Source: Pseudomonadota bacterium (GTDB taxonomy: Bacteria; Myxococcota_A; UBA796; CAJQPC01). Taken from it: 57,573 nt of DNA. Location of the stretch: assembly GCA_024228935.1 (NCBI GenBank), contig JAAESX010000157.1, positions 1 to 57,573 on the forward strand, written 5' to 3'. Position 1 is the first letter of the stretch. Every line of letters begins with the position of its first letter. The notes beneath the pieces were generated by a model. That model was given only the letters and a program-made list of their open reading frames with translations, was not told the DNA's origin and did not search any database. Positions 17,008 to 25,531 of the stretch are shown one piece after another. The translations under genes were made by a program, and so were the position numbers.

Positions 17008-17895
17008 GTGCTGCTCCCACTCCTGCTGGCTTGCAACGGCCAGTCCGACGAGACCCCGCCCGACTTCAACTACATCCCCACCTACGACGACGTGTGCCTT
17101 CCGAGCTCGTTCGAAGCACAGGACGCGGCCCGCGCCGTGGTGGACACCCACATCGAAGCCAGCGAGTTCATCGTCGCCTCGAACATGGACCTGTGCCACG
17201 AGAACAGCTGCTCGCCCTGCACGACCGACTCCAACCCCATGCTCGGCGCTGTTCGCGGCTTCGAGGACTGGGGCACGTATGAAGCACAGGCCCTGCTGGC
17301 CGGCGTCGACGGCGACGTCACGCTCGAGGACTACTTCGCCACGGCGCTGGACTACGAGTGGCGGTACCTGCTGCTGTCGACCCCGCTCTCGGCGGACGGT
17401 TCGACCACGATGACCCTGTCCCAGGGGATCCACCTGGACGGCGACGTCACGGACTGGGACTTCCAGGTGGCGCATGAGTCCCTGGACGCGGAGTGCGCGG
17501 TCTTCAACAACACGATGGCGGCCACGAAGACGCCCTCGGAGGACGGCTACGGCCTGACGACGACGGCCGGCGCGGAGCCCTTCGGCTTCCAGGTCCCGCT
17601 GACCGAGGAGCTGCCAGCGCCTTCGAGCTTCGACTCGGTCGACGAGCTCGAGGCGTTCGTGCAGAGCCTGCCGGGTGTGTCCGCGAAGCTGGAGGACCCC
17701 ACCGTCGAGCTCGCGTGGGATGAAGCCACCGGCACGGGCTGCGCGACGCTGACCGGCTACGCGGCGGCGGCGACCTTCTCCGAGCTGACCGAGACCGGCG
17801 GGCTGGACGCCTACGCCGACGAGGCCGGCCACATCAAGACCACGCTGTCGCTGGACCTGGCCCGGGCCGATGTCCAGACCTGGAGCTCGAAATGA
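17008..17895 (+). CDS. Lipoprotein of unknown function
   Basis: The GTG start gives VLLPLLLAC with Cys at residue 9; GGAGAGG lies just upstream. The mature protein (about 287 aa) has several Cys residues (DDVCLP, DLCHENSCSPC, DAECAVF, GTGCATL) that could form disulfides, and alternating strand-like segments. No family is recognised. It overlaps the following lipoprotein gene by ATGA and is likely part of the same transcript as the kinase, so it might be a surface partner of that receptor; this is only inference. Confidence 0.75.
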   Translation: MLLPLLLACNGQSDETPPDFNYIPTYDDVCLPSSFEAQDAARAVVDTHIEASEFIVASNMDLCHENSCSPCTTDSNPMLGAVRGFEDWGTYEAQALLAGVDGDVTLEDYFATALDYEWRYLLLSTPLSADGSTTMTLSQGIHLDGDVTDWDFQVAHESLDAECAVFNNTMAATKTPSEDGYGLTTTAGAEPFGFQVPLTEELPAPSSFDSVDELEAFVQSLPGVSAKLEDPTVELAWDEATGTGCATLTGYAAAATFSELTETGGLDAYADEAGHIKTTLSLDLARADVQTWSSK

Positions 17896-18263
17896 ACAAG
17901 CCCACCACACTCCGCTTGCTCGGGCTCAGCCTGGGTCTCGTCGCGCTGACTGCATGTCTCGGGCTGCCCAACCCAACATGGGACGACGAGGACGGCTTCG
18001 TCTGTCCCCTCGACGTCGACGTGGACACCGGAGACAGCGGACAGACAAGCGAACCGGACACCGGAGAAGAGGAGGACGCCGTGCGCACGAACGCGCTCGA
18101 GACCGTCTCCACCAGCTTCCCCAGCGACACCCAGATCGCCTTCGGGGTGCGATGCACCGCCCTGCACGCGGGGGGCCCGGGAGCGAGCCCCACCACGAAA
18201 TGGCTGTCCGACTGGAACCCGGAGTCCCAGCGGTTCAGCAGCAGCAAGGGGGACGTGAAGTGA
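17892..18263 (+). CDS. Small lipoprotein with a conventional signal peptide
   Basis: MNKPTTLRLLGLSLGLVALTAC is the only lipoprotein signal in the window with a Lys/Arg n-region and normal length (Cys at 22). The mature part is about 100 residues, acidic (DVDVDTGDSG, DTGEEEDA) and otherwise featureless. It is translationally coupled (ATGA) to the preceding lipoprotein gene. The function is unknown. Confidence 0.7.
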   Translation: MNKPTTLRLLGLSLGLVALTACLGLPNPTWDDEDGFVCPLDVDVDTGDSGQTSEPDTGEEEDAVRTNALETVSTSFPSDTQIAFGVRCTALHAGGPGASPTTKWLSDWNPESQRFSSSKGDVK

Positions 18264-18311
18264 GGTCCTGGACCGACGCCCAGGCGTCCGCGACGGCTCG
18301 CGGAGCCTCGC

Positions 18312-19775
18312 TCAGAACAGGTTCCCCTTCCGCGCGCCGCCCCCGTAGTTGATGTAGACCGTCTTCTCCTCGGCGTAGAACCTCCAGGCATCGGGGCCCA
18401 TCTCCCGGGCTCCGACGCCGGTGTCCTTGATGCCGCCGAAGGGCATGTGCGCCTCGCCGCCGATGGTCGGGTTGTTCACGTGCGTCATGCCCGTCTCCAG
18501 GTGGTTCACGACGTGGAACGCGTCCTGGAGGTTGTTCGTGAACACGGACCCGGTCAGGCCGTAGCGAACGCCATTGGCCGCCGAGATGGCGTCGTCCAGG
18601 TTGTCGACGCGGACCACGCTCAAGACCGGACCGAAGATCTCCTCGGTTGCGATGCGTGAGTCCGCGGCGACGTGATCGAACACGGTCGGCTCGGGGAAGT
18701 AGCCGCTGGCCAGGTCTCCGCCGAGACGGGTCGCGCCGGTCTTGCACTCGGCCTCGCCCTTGCCGATCTCCATGTACTTCAGGACCTGGGCGAGCTGGCG
18801 CTCGGACACGCTCGGCCCCATCGTGGTCGCCTCGTCGAGCGGGTGCCCGGCGCGGACGGCCTTGGCCGCCTCGGTCACCGCCGCGACGAACTCGTCGGCG
18901 ATGCCGCTCTGGACGATGGCGCGGCTGGTCGCCGTGCAGCGCTGGCCGGTCGAGCCGAACGCGCCCTTTGCGCAGGCCGCGGCGGCCATCGCGACGTCGG
19001 CATCGTTCAGGACGATGAGCGGGTTCTTGCCGCCCAGCTCGCACTGGACCCGCTTGTGCCGCTTGGCGCACTCGCCCTCGATCATGAGGCCGACCTGCGT
19101 CGAGCCCGTGAAGCTGATGGCCGCCACGTCGGGGCTCTCGATGAGCGCCTTGGCCGGCTCGGCGTCGCCGTGCACGACGTTCACGATGCCCTCGGGAATC
19201 CCCGCCTCGAGGCACAGCTCGGCGATGAGGTGCGCGGTGGCCGGGGTCTCAGGCGCCGGCTTCAGCACGACCGCGTTCCCCGCCGCGATGGCCGGCGCGA
19301 TCTTCCACAACGGGATGCAGACCGGGAAGTTCCACGGCGTGATGAGCCCGACGACGCCCAGGGGACGCCACAGGGTCATGCCCAGGGTGCCGCCGACCTC
19401 GCTCTCACTCGTGATGCCCGTCATCCGACGGCAGTCCCCCGCCGCGAACTCGACGTAGCGCATGGTCTTGCCGACCTCGCCGCGGGCCTCCGGCAGGATC
19501 TTCCCTTCCTCGAGCGACAGCGCCCGAGCCAGCTTCTCCTGGTCCCGCTCCAGCAGCCGGACGAGCCGGAAGAGCGCCGCACCACGCGCCGGAGCGGTCA
19601 CCTGGGCCCACGACTTCTGGGCTTCCTTGGCCGCAGCGATGGCGGCGTTCGCCTCGTCCCGACCCGAGTCGGGCCGGGTCCCGAGCGAGGCGCCGTCGGC
19701 AGGCGACAGGTTGGGCAGGGTGTTGGCGCCGTCCGAAAACGTGCCTCCGATCAGGTTCTGGCAGCGGATGTCCAT
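18312..19775 (-). CDS. NAD(P)-dependent aldehyde dehydrogenase
   Basis: This is a standard-length member (487 aa) of the ALDH superfamily: PWNFPVCIPLWKIAPA, FTGSTQVG, the general base Glu in CELGGKNP near residue 246, the catalytic Cys in GSTGQRCTATSR near 281, and EEIFGPVLSV. The Cys motif resembles ketoglutarate- or succinate-semialdehyde dehydrogenases more than the CoA-acylating methylmalonate-semialdehyde group. Divergent by 55 bp from an omega-aminotransferase, it plausibly oxidises the semialdehyde that enzyme makes, for example malonate semialdehyde from beta-alanine. The start has TGGAG seven bases upstream. Confidence 0.88.
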   Translation of the reverse strand: MDIRCQNLIGGTFSDGANTLPNLSPADGASLGTRPDSGRDEANAAIAAAKEAQKSWAQVTAPARGAALFRLVRLLERDQEKLARALSLEEGKILPEARGEVGKTMRYVEFAAGDCRRMTGITSESEVGGTLGMTLWRPLGVVGLITPWNFPVCIPLWKIAPAIAAGNAVVLKPAPETPATAHLIAELCLEAGIPEGIVNVVHGDAEPAKALIESPDVAAISFTGSTQVGLMIEGECAKRHKRVQCELGGKNPLIVLNDADVAMAAAACAKGAFGSTGQRCTATSRAIVQSGIADEFVAAVTEAAKAVRAGHPLDEATTMGPSVSERQLAQVLKYMEIGKGEAECKTGATRLGGDLASGYFPEPTVFDHVAADSRIATEEIFGPVLSVVRVDNLDDAISAANGVRYGLTGSVFTNNLQDAFHVVNHLETGMTHVNNPTIGGEAHMPFGGIKDTGVGAREMGPDAWRFYAEEKTVYINYGGGARKGNLF

Positions 19776-19830
19776 GGGGGTCTCCAGGAAGGTCCGTGAA
19801 TGTATGATGCCGCCCCGCAAGGAGCGACCG

Positions 19831-21153
19831 ATGTCGGATGCGACCCAGGCCATGATCGACGCGTGCAAGCGCCACACGCTGTTCAACTGGAGCGCCCGAG
19901 GCGGCGTCTCCCCCCTGCCCATCGCACGGGCCGAGGGGGTCTGGCTGTACCAGCCGGACGGCAAGCGGATCCTCGACTTCAACAGCCAGCTGATGAGCGT
20001 GAACATCGGCCACAGCCACCCCAAGGTGGTCCAGGCCATGAAGGACGCCTGTGACGGGCTGATCTACGCCTTCCCGGGCTCGGCCACCCAGGCTCGAGCC
20101 GACCTCTCCACCAAGCTCGCCGAGCTCATGCCGGGCGACCTGAACACGTTCTTCTTCACCCTGGGCGGCGCCGAGGCGAACGAGAACGCCGTCAAGCTCG
20201 CGCGGCTCTACACGGGCCGTCACAAGGTCCTGAGCCGGTACCGCAGCTACCACGGCGCCACGAACCTCTGCATGCAGATGACGGGCGACCCGCGGCGGTG
20301 GGCGAACGAGCCGGGCTCGCCCGGGTTCATCCGCGTCCTCGACCCGAGCCCCTACGACTTCAGCTTCGGGGAGAACGAGGAAGAGAAGACCGCCAACAAC
20401 CTGCGCTACCTGCGCGAGGTCATCGAGATGGAGGGCCCCCAGACCATCGCCGCGATGATCATCGAGACGGTGACGGGCACCAACGGCGTCCTGCCGCCGC
20501 CCAAGGGCTACCTGAAGGGGCTGCGGGCCCTGCTGGACGAGTACGGCATCCTGCTGATCTGTGACGAGGTCATGGCCGGCTGGGGTCGGACCGGGAAGCT
20601 CATGGCCTTCGAGCACGGCGACATCGTGCCGGACATCGTCTCGATGGCGAAGGGCCTGACCAGCTCGTACATCGCGCTCGGCGCGGTCGCGATGCGCGAT
20701 CCCATCGCCAAGCACTTCGACACGAACGTGTTCTGGGGCGGCCTGACCTACAACAGCCACCCCATCTCGCTGAAGACCGCGCTGGCCGTCATCCAGGTGA
20801 TGGAGGACGAGGATCTGGTCAACCGGTCGGCCCGCATGGGCGAGGTCATGCGGGGCCACATGGAGCGGCTGACCGCGAAGCACGCCTGCGTGAAGACGTT
20901 CCGCAGCATCGGCATGTTCGGCATGTTCGACCTGCAAGATGCCGATGGAAACCTGATCGCCGGCTTCAACGGGAGCCACGCCGCGATGAAGGACCTGGGC
21001 GCCTTCTTCCGCGAGGAAGGCCTCTTCACGTTCGTCCGTTGGAGCCACGTGATGAGCAACCCGCCGCTGACGATCTCCGAAGAGGACCTGGCCTGGGGCA
21101 TGGACGTCCTCGACCGCGGCTTCTCGCTCGTGGACAACGCCATCGGGCGCTGA
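19831..21153 (+). CDS. Class III (omega-amino acid) aminotransferase
   Basis: The PLP fold type I class III signature is present: FFTLGGAEANENAVKLAR, SYHGATN, the Asp in LLICDEVMAGWGRTG near residue 248 and the Schiff-base Lys in SMAKGLTSSY near 274. It is full length (440 aa) with AAGGAG six bases before the ATG. Family members use beta-alanine, taurine, GABA or similar omega-amines with pyruvate or 2-oxoglutarate. With the pyrimidine genes on both sides, beta-alanine is the best guess. It shares a divergent promoter region with the aldehyde dehydrogenase. Confidence 0.88.
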   Translation: MSDATQAMIDACKRHTLFNWSARGGVSPLPIARAEGVWLYQPDGKRILDFNSQLMSVNIGHSHPKVVQAMKDACDGLIYAFPGSATQARADLSTKLAELMPGDLNTFFFTLGGAEANENAVKLARLYTGRHKVLSRYRSYHGATNLCMQMTGDPRRWANEPGSPGFIRVLDPSPYDFSFGENEEEKTANNLRYLREVIEMEGPQTIAAMIIETVTGTNGVLPPPKGYLKGLRALLDEYGILLICDEVMAGWGRTGKLMAFEHGDIVPDIVSMAKGLTSSYIALGAVAMRDPIAKHFDTNVFWGGLTYNSHPISLKTALAVIQVMEDEDLVNRSARMGEVMRGHMERLTAKHACVKTFRSIGMFGMFDLQDADGNLIAGFNGSHAAMKDLGAFFREEGLFTFVRWSHVMSNPPLTISEEDLAWGMDVLDRGFSLVDNAIGR

Positions 21154-21247
21154 TCACAGGCGAGCACAGCGACATGGATGTCAGGCCTTCCGCGTTGCCC
21201 TGACCCCAGGTCCCCGCCGATCCGCTGCGGGTGCCGCTCGACCGTGC

Positions 21248-21263
21248 TGGCACGGGTCTTGAA
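21248..21263 (+). promoter_or_regulatory. Weak sigma-54-like site
   Basis: TGGCACG, four bases and TTGAA lie 27 bases before the next lipoprotein ATG. The -24 half is perfect but the -12 half has GA instead of GC, so activity is doubtful. It is noted because a perfect site precedes the lipoprotein gene at 13176. Confidence 0.25.
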
Positions 21264-21289
21264 GCTGTTGGGGCAAGCCGGAGCCCACC

Positions 21290-21787
21290 ATGCACGCCCT
21301 CCTCGTCACCACACTCCTCGCGGCCTGCGGTCCCCGGGACCCTTGTGAGAGGGCCGCGGCGTATGAGCCCGTCGTCGAGCTCGGCATCGGCGAGGACGCG
21401 TTCCTCCCGGTGCAGGACGGCGACACGCTGCAGGCCGAGTTCGGCCCCCAGGGTGGACACCATGTCTGGATCTCGCTGCGTTCGACGGGACTCGAGCCCG
21501 GGACATGGCCCCAGCTCCTGCAAGGTGACCCAGGCCCCGTGCTGTTCCTGGAGTACGTCGGCCTCGACGACACGGAGACGCTCGGCGAGCTGGACACCTA
21601 CGAGCGCCCGTTCCGCGGCGACGCCGAGAGCGCCGAGCTGCTGGGCGAGCGCCTGATGGTCTGGAACTGGCCCGAGGAAGAGGATGCCTGGGGCCGAACG
21701 GTGTCCGAAGGCACGCTGTACCTGACCGCCGAGGACAGCTGCGGCACCCAGGTCGAGGACGAATGGGACCTGAGCGTGGAGCGCTGA
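21290..21787 (+). CDS. Lipoprotein of unknown function
   Basis: MHALLVTTLLAAC gives the Cys at residue 13. The 152-residue mature domain has a Cys close to the anchor (PRDPCER) and another near the end (EDSCGTQ), a DGDTLQAEFGPQGGHHVWISLR strand pair and a single compact domain. GGAG lies upstream of the ATG. I recognise no family. It is flanked by an aminotransferase and another lipoprotein, with no clear operon. Confidence 0.75.
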   Translation: MHALLVTTLLAACGPRDPCERAAAYEPVVELGIGEDAFLPVQDGDTLQAEFGPQGGHHVWISLRSTGLEPGTWPQLLQGDPGPVLFLEYVGLDDTETLGELDTYERPFRGDAESAELLGERLMVWNWPEEEDAWGRTVSEGTLYLTAEDSCGTQVEDEWDLSVER

Positions 21788-21883
21788 GTCGTTCCGGGCC
21801 GGGTGGGTGCCCCGTCAGATCGATGAAGGGTCACAACCGAGCCGGACGCAGGCACCTCTGGGACACCAACCTGGAGGTTTCCC

Positions 21884-22872
21884 ATGTCCCTTCTTCTCTT
21901 CCTGGCCGCCTGCGGTGACAAGGACCCCGACACCACCCACCCCGTCGAGTGCGACACCTGGTACGTCGACGGCGACGGCTTCGGCGGCGACATCGCCGTC
22001 GTCACCTGCGAGCCTGGCGCCGAGCTGGTCGAGAACCAGGACGACTGTGACGACCTGAGCGCGGCCGCGTTCGCCGGCGCCGGAGGTCTGCGACGGCGCC
22101 GACAACGACTGCGACGGCCTGATCGACGGACACGCCGTGCCCGGGGACTTCGCGACGATCACCGAGGCCATCGACGCCGCAGACGACGGCGACCTCATCT
22201 GCGTCGACGCCGGCACCTTCACCGAGACCATCGCCCTGGACCACAAGTCGCTGTCCATCGAGGGCGCCGGCTCGGGCAGCACGACGCTGGACGCCGGCGG
22301 CAGCACGAGCCCCGTCGTCTCGTTCGAGCGCTCGGACGGCTCGCGCCTCAGCGGCATGACGCTGACCGGCTCGTCCTCGACCCAGGGAGCCGGCCTGTAC
22401 GTCTACTCGACCGACGGGCTCGAGCTCGAGGACATCGTCATCGAGGACCTGGAGTGCGCGAGCACCTACTGCAACGGCTCGGCTGTCTACGGGTGGCTCT
22501 CGACGCTCGACCTCAACCGGCAACCAGGTCACGGCGGACGGCTACGACTACAACTACTCGGCGGCGAGCGCCATCAACCTGCTGTACAGCGCGACCGCGA
22601 CGATGAACTACAGCGTCGTCTCCGACAACGAGAGCAACCAGGGCGTCACGTTCAGCAACTATGGCGACACCTCGTGGAACCCGGGCACGGACGGCACGGG
22701 CAACCTGGCCGACTCGGCCGGGTACAGCTCGGCGACCGGGAGCGACCCGACCGCCTGGGACCTGACGCTCGGCGCCGGCTCGCCGCTCGTCGACGCCGGC
22801 TCGCCGGACATCCTGGACGCCGACGGAAGCGCCTCGGACATCGGGGCCTACGGCGGTCCGAACAGCTGGTAG
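21884..22872 (+). CDS. Lipoprotein with MopE motif and beta-helix, frameshifted twice
   Basis: The start MSLLLFLAAC sits behind GGAGG. The first frame covers about 60 residues (CDTWYVDGDGFGG...). The next frame carries EVCDGADNDCDGLID, the calcium/metal-type motif of MopE-like proteins of Myxococcota, then parallel beta-helix-type sequence (FATITEAIDAADDGD, LSIEGAGSGSTTLDAGG). The third frame finishes with NQVTADGYDYNYS... to GAYGGPNSW. One base too many near 22065-22085 and another near 22512-22522 account for the breaks. Restored, it is about 328 aa, a pectin-lyase-fold surface protein whose ligand is unknown. Confidence 0.7.
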
Positions 22873-22885
22873 CTCGGGCTCTCCC

Positions 22886-22907
22886 GGGCGTGCCGAACTG
22901 CACGCCC
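22886..22907 (+). terminator. GC hairpin after the beta-helix lipoprotein
   Basis: GGGCGTGC and GCACGCCC form a perfect 8-bp stem with a six-base loop, 14 bases after the stop codon. No T-run follows, so it may be a weak or Rho-assisted terminator, or simply an RNA end-stabilising structure. Confidence 0.45.
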
Positions 22908-22922
22908 AGGTAGAGTTCCGCC

Positions 22923-24659
22923 ATGGCGACCGGACTCTGGCCACCGACCCCGCGCATGCGTGAAGCGGTGTGGTGGCTTCTCCTGGCCGCGTTCGTGCTC
23001 GGCTACGGCTCGGTGCTCTGGATCTCGCCCACGGCATACCTGGGGGACGACCTGGGCGACGGGCCCTCGGCGCGCTTCTACTACATGTACGTCGCCGAGG
23101 TCGTGCTCGGAAACCTGGACGCTGACCAGCTCGGCCCGTTCGGCTACCCCCAGTCCGGCCCGCGCATCGGCGAGTTCCCCACGCTCGTCGAGGCGCTGCT
23201 CGGCGTGCCCTTCTACGTCATCCTGCCGCACCCCCGCGCGTTCCAGGCGGCGATGGCCCAGGGCATCTTCGTGAACGCTCTCGGGGCGGCGGTCCTGGCC
23301 CGAGCGCTCGGTGCTCGAGGGCCGGGGGTCTTCGTCGCGGGCGCGCTGGCGGCGACGGCGTTCCCTCCCATCCGCGAGCTCGTCCTCGGACGGCCCAACG
23401 GCATGTGGATCGGCCTGGTCAGCCTGGCGCTGGGGCTCTCGCTCCTGGCCCTCGGCACCGGACCGAGCGGACCTCGACCCGTCGGCGAGCTGCGCCCCAA
23501 GGCCGCGGTCACGTGGTTCGTCGCGCTGACGGTGACCTTCTACTTCGCAGGCCTCGCCTACCCGCCCACGACGATCTTCCTGCTGCCGCTCGGGCTCGTA
23601 CTCGTCGCGTTGTCCTGGCACCGGGGCCTGCCCAAGCGACTGGCCATGGTCGCCGGCGCCGCGGTGGCCGCGATGCTCCTGGGGTTCGACGACCTGAGCC
23701 TGCTCGCCGAGTTCGGCACGACCCGGCACGAGATGCGGGCCCCCTGCCCGACGCTGATGCAGCGACTTCCGCTGATCGAGTGGTTCTCGCTGGACACCGA
23801 AGCCCAGGCCTGGCGCGCGGTCATGCCCGGGCTGGGACTGGCGAGCTGGATCCTGGCTCCCCTGGCCCTGTTCCAGAAGAAGGGCCGGGTGGCCATCGTC
23901 GTCGTGATGGTGTTCATCGGCGTCACCCTCCCCATGAGCTCCGGCGAGTGCCTGGCGTGGACGGACGAGCAGAGCCTCGACGCCCTGCTCGGCACGTCGC
24001 TCCAGGAGCACCTGTCCGGCTGGCTGCGCATCCCACGGATGTTCACCGACCGCTCACGCGTGGCGGTGAGCCTCACGACGCTCACGGCCGTGCTCTCGGG
24101 CGTCGGGCTGACCACGCTGTCCGGGTTCAAGCCGTCGAGCCGGCTGTGGACCGGTGTCGGCCTGGCGGTCGCCATCCTGCTCGGCGGCCTGGCGGTCGCG
24201 CACTCCTCGAAGAAGTCGATGGCCGTCCTGCAGCCCCGTTTCTGGCACCTGCAGGTCGACCCCACCGACACCGTGCTCGAGGCCCTGCCGCCCGGCCCGG
24301 TCGCCATCGTGCCGTACGCCCTGTGGATCGAGATCGAGTCGGTCCTGCGGTACCCCGACCGCGATCGCTACCACCCGTGGGGCCGCCGCGAGCCCAGGCC
24401 GAGAGAGGGCGTCGCGGGCTGGATCGACTCGGTCGGCTGGAACACCTGGGACGCCAACCCACCGAGCCTGGCGAGTCGCGCCGCGCTGGGGCCCTCGTGG
24501 CTCGTGCTCGAGCCCGGCCGGTGTGACGACCCGCGCAACGACCAGCGTCTGGACCAGTGCGACCCCGACCGGATGGAGACCGGCCTGCGCGCCGTGCTCG
24601 GCGAGCCCCTGGAGTACGACGAAGGCGTCCTCGTCTGGCGCCTCGACGCGGGCGAGTGA
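22923..24659 (+). CDS. Polytopic membrane protein, glycosyltransferase-C-like layout
   Basis: About ten hydrophobic helices fill the first 430 residues, starting with VWWLLLAAFVLGYGSVLW. An acidic loop with LGDDLGDGP follows helix one, and a soluble C-terminal domain of about 150 residues ends the protein. This layout, including the acidic first periplasmic loop, resembles GT-C or DUF-type membrane proteins of polysaccharide or lipid-linked sugar metabolism, but I see no decisive motif. The 578-aa gene stands alone and converges on the JAMM-like gene with a 1-bp gap. Confidence 0.7.
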   Translation: MATGLWPPTPRMREAVWWLLLAAFVLGYGSVLWISPTAYLGDDLGDGPSARFYYMYVAEVVLGNLDADQLGPFGYPQSGPRIGEFPTLVEALLGVPFYVILPHPRAFQAAMAQGIFVNALGAAVLARALGARGPGVFVAGALAATAFPPIRELVLGRPNGMWIGLVSLALGLSLLALGTGPSGPRPVGELRPKAAVTWFVALTVTFYFAGLAYPPTTIFLLPLGLVLVALSWHRGLPKRLAMVAGAAVAAMLLGFDDLSLLAEFGTTRHEMRAPCPTLMQRLPLIEWFSLDTEAQAWRAVMPGLGLASWILAPLALFQKKGRVAIVVVMVFIGVTLPMSSGECLAWTDEQSLDALLGTSLQEHLSGWLRIPRMFTDRSRVAVSLTTLTAVLSGVGLTTLSGFKPSSRLWTGVGLAVAILLGGLAVAHSSKKSMAVLQPRFWHLQVDPTDTVLEALPPGPVAIVPYALWIEIESVLRYPDRDRYHPWGRREPRPREGVAGWIDSVGWNTWDANPPSLASRAALGPSWLVLEPGRCDDPRNDQRLDQCDPDRMETGLRAVLGEPLEYDEGVLVWRLDAGE

Positions 24660-24660
24660 C

Positions 24661-25518
24661 TCAGCCCGGCAGCTTCTTCCGGATCTGCTCCCAGGCCTTC
24701 AGCGCGGCCTCATTCGCGACCTGTGAGGCCTTGGTCGCCGCCTGGTCGACGTGGAACGTGGCGTCGCTCCAGACCCGAGCCCAGCCGGGCTGATCCAGCA
24801 GCCGCATCGGCAGCACCCGGCCCCCAGGAAACCGGACTCGGGCCGCCACGCCGACGCGCAGGATCTTGGGGTCGACGCCCTGCACCCGAGCCTCGGCCTG
24901 CAGGAGCGCGTGCAGCCCCAGCGACGCCGCGAAGCCCCAGCCGCCGAGCGGGATGGTCAGCGCCGTCAGGAACTGCGGCGACAGGGCCGTGTACCCGATG
25001 ACCGTCATCGGACGGCGCCGGGCATCGACCACACGCTCGTCCTGGGTCGAGAAGCCGGCGAAGCCTCCTCGCAGACCCGGATGCGTGTGCCAGTCGAGCG
25101 GGCTCCCATCCGATGGGGGCGAGCTGACCTCGCTCGCGCTGCCCTTGACCTTGGTCTCGAAGCCCTCGATCACCCAGGTACGAGTAGCCTCGTCACCGGA
25201 GATCTCGCTCGCGGCAGGAGGACGGACGCGGCACGTCCCGGCGAACTCGCGCCCCTCCTTCGTCGAGCGGACGAGCGTGTCGACCATCTCCTCGGCCCCG
25301 GCGGGTGAGAGCACCAGATCCGTCACCCGCTCGTGGTGACAGACGGGCGGCGTGGCTCGCCGGACGAGCCTGACCATCAGCTCGCCGACACGAAGCGTGG
25401 TCCCGTAGCGGGCGCCCTTGGGTACGGTGACCCGCATCGTGCGGCCACGATGGGTCACCTCGAAGATGGACCCGGGAGCGAGCTCCTCGGGTCCGAGAGG
25501 GTGGTCGATGCGCTTCAC
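24661..25518 (-). CDS. JAMM/MPN-like putative metalloprotease with a DnaJ-C-like N-terminus
   Basis: A JAMM-like signature is present: DWHTHPG, then FSTQDE, that is HxHP, a spacer, and SxxD. The spacer is three residues longer than in Rpn11 or RadC, so activity is uncertain; an upstream Glu was not pinned down. The first 55 residues (RTMRVTVPKGARYGTTLRVG) look like the beta-strand region of DnaJ C-terminal domains. A hydrophobic segment (FLTALTIPLGGWGFAASLGL) follows. GTG 25518 gives 285 aa; GTG 25554 is possible and would overlap the permease stop. It is the last gene of the pyrimidine operon, which is unexpected. Confidence 0.6.
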   Translation of the reverse strand: MKRIDHPLGPEELAPGSIFEVTHRGRTMRVTVPKGARYGTTLRVGELMVRLVRRATPPVCHHERVTDLVLSPAGAEEMVDTLVRSTKEGREFAGTCRVRPPAASEISGDEATRTWVIEGFETKVKGSASEVSSPPSDGSPLDWHTHPGLRGGFAGFSTQDERVVDARRRPMTVIGYTALSPQFLTALTIPLGGWGFAASLGLHALLQAEARVQGVDPKILRVGVAARVRFPGGRVLPMRLLDQPGWARVWSDATFHVDQAATKASQVANEAALKAWEQIRKKLPG

Positions 25519-25531
25519 TCGAAGAGTGTAG

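Noticed and set aside
19776..19830. TATGAT at 19803-19808 as promoter of the aminotransferase gene
   Set aside because: No acceptable -35 element lies 16-18 bases upstream, so it is not listed as a promoter.
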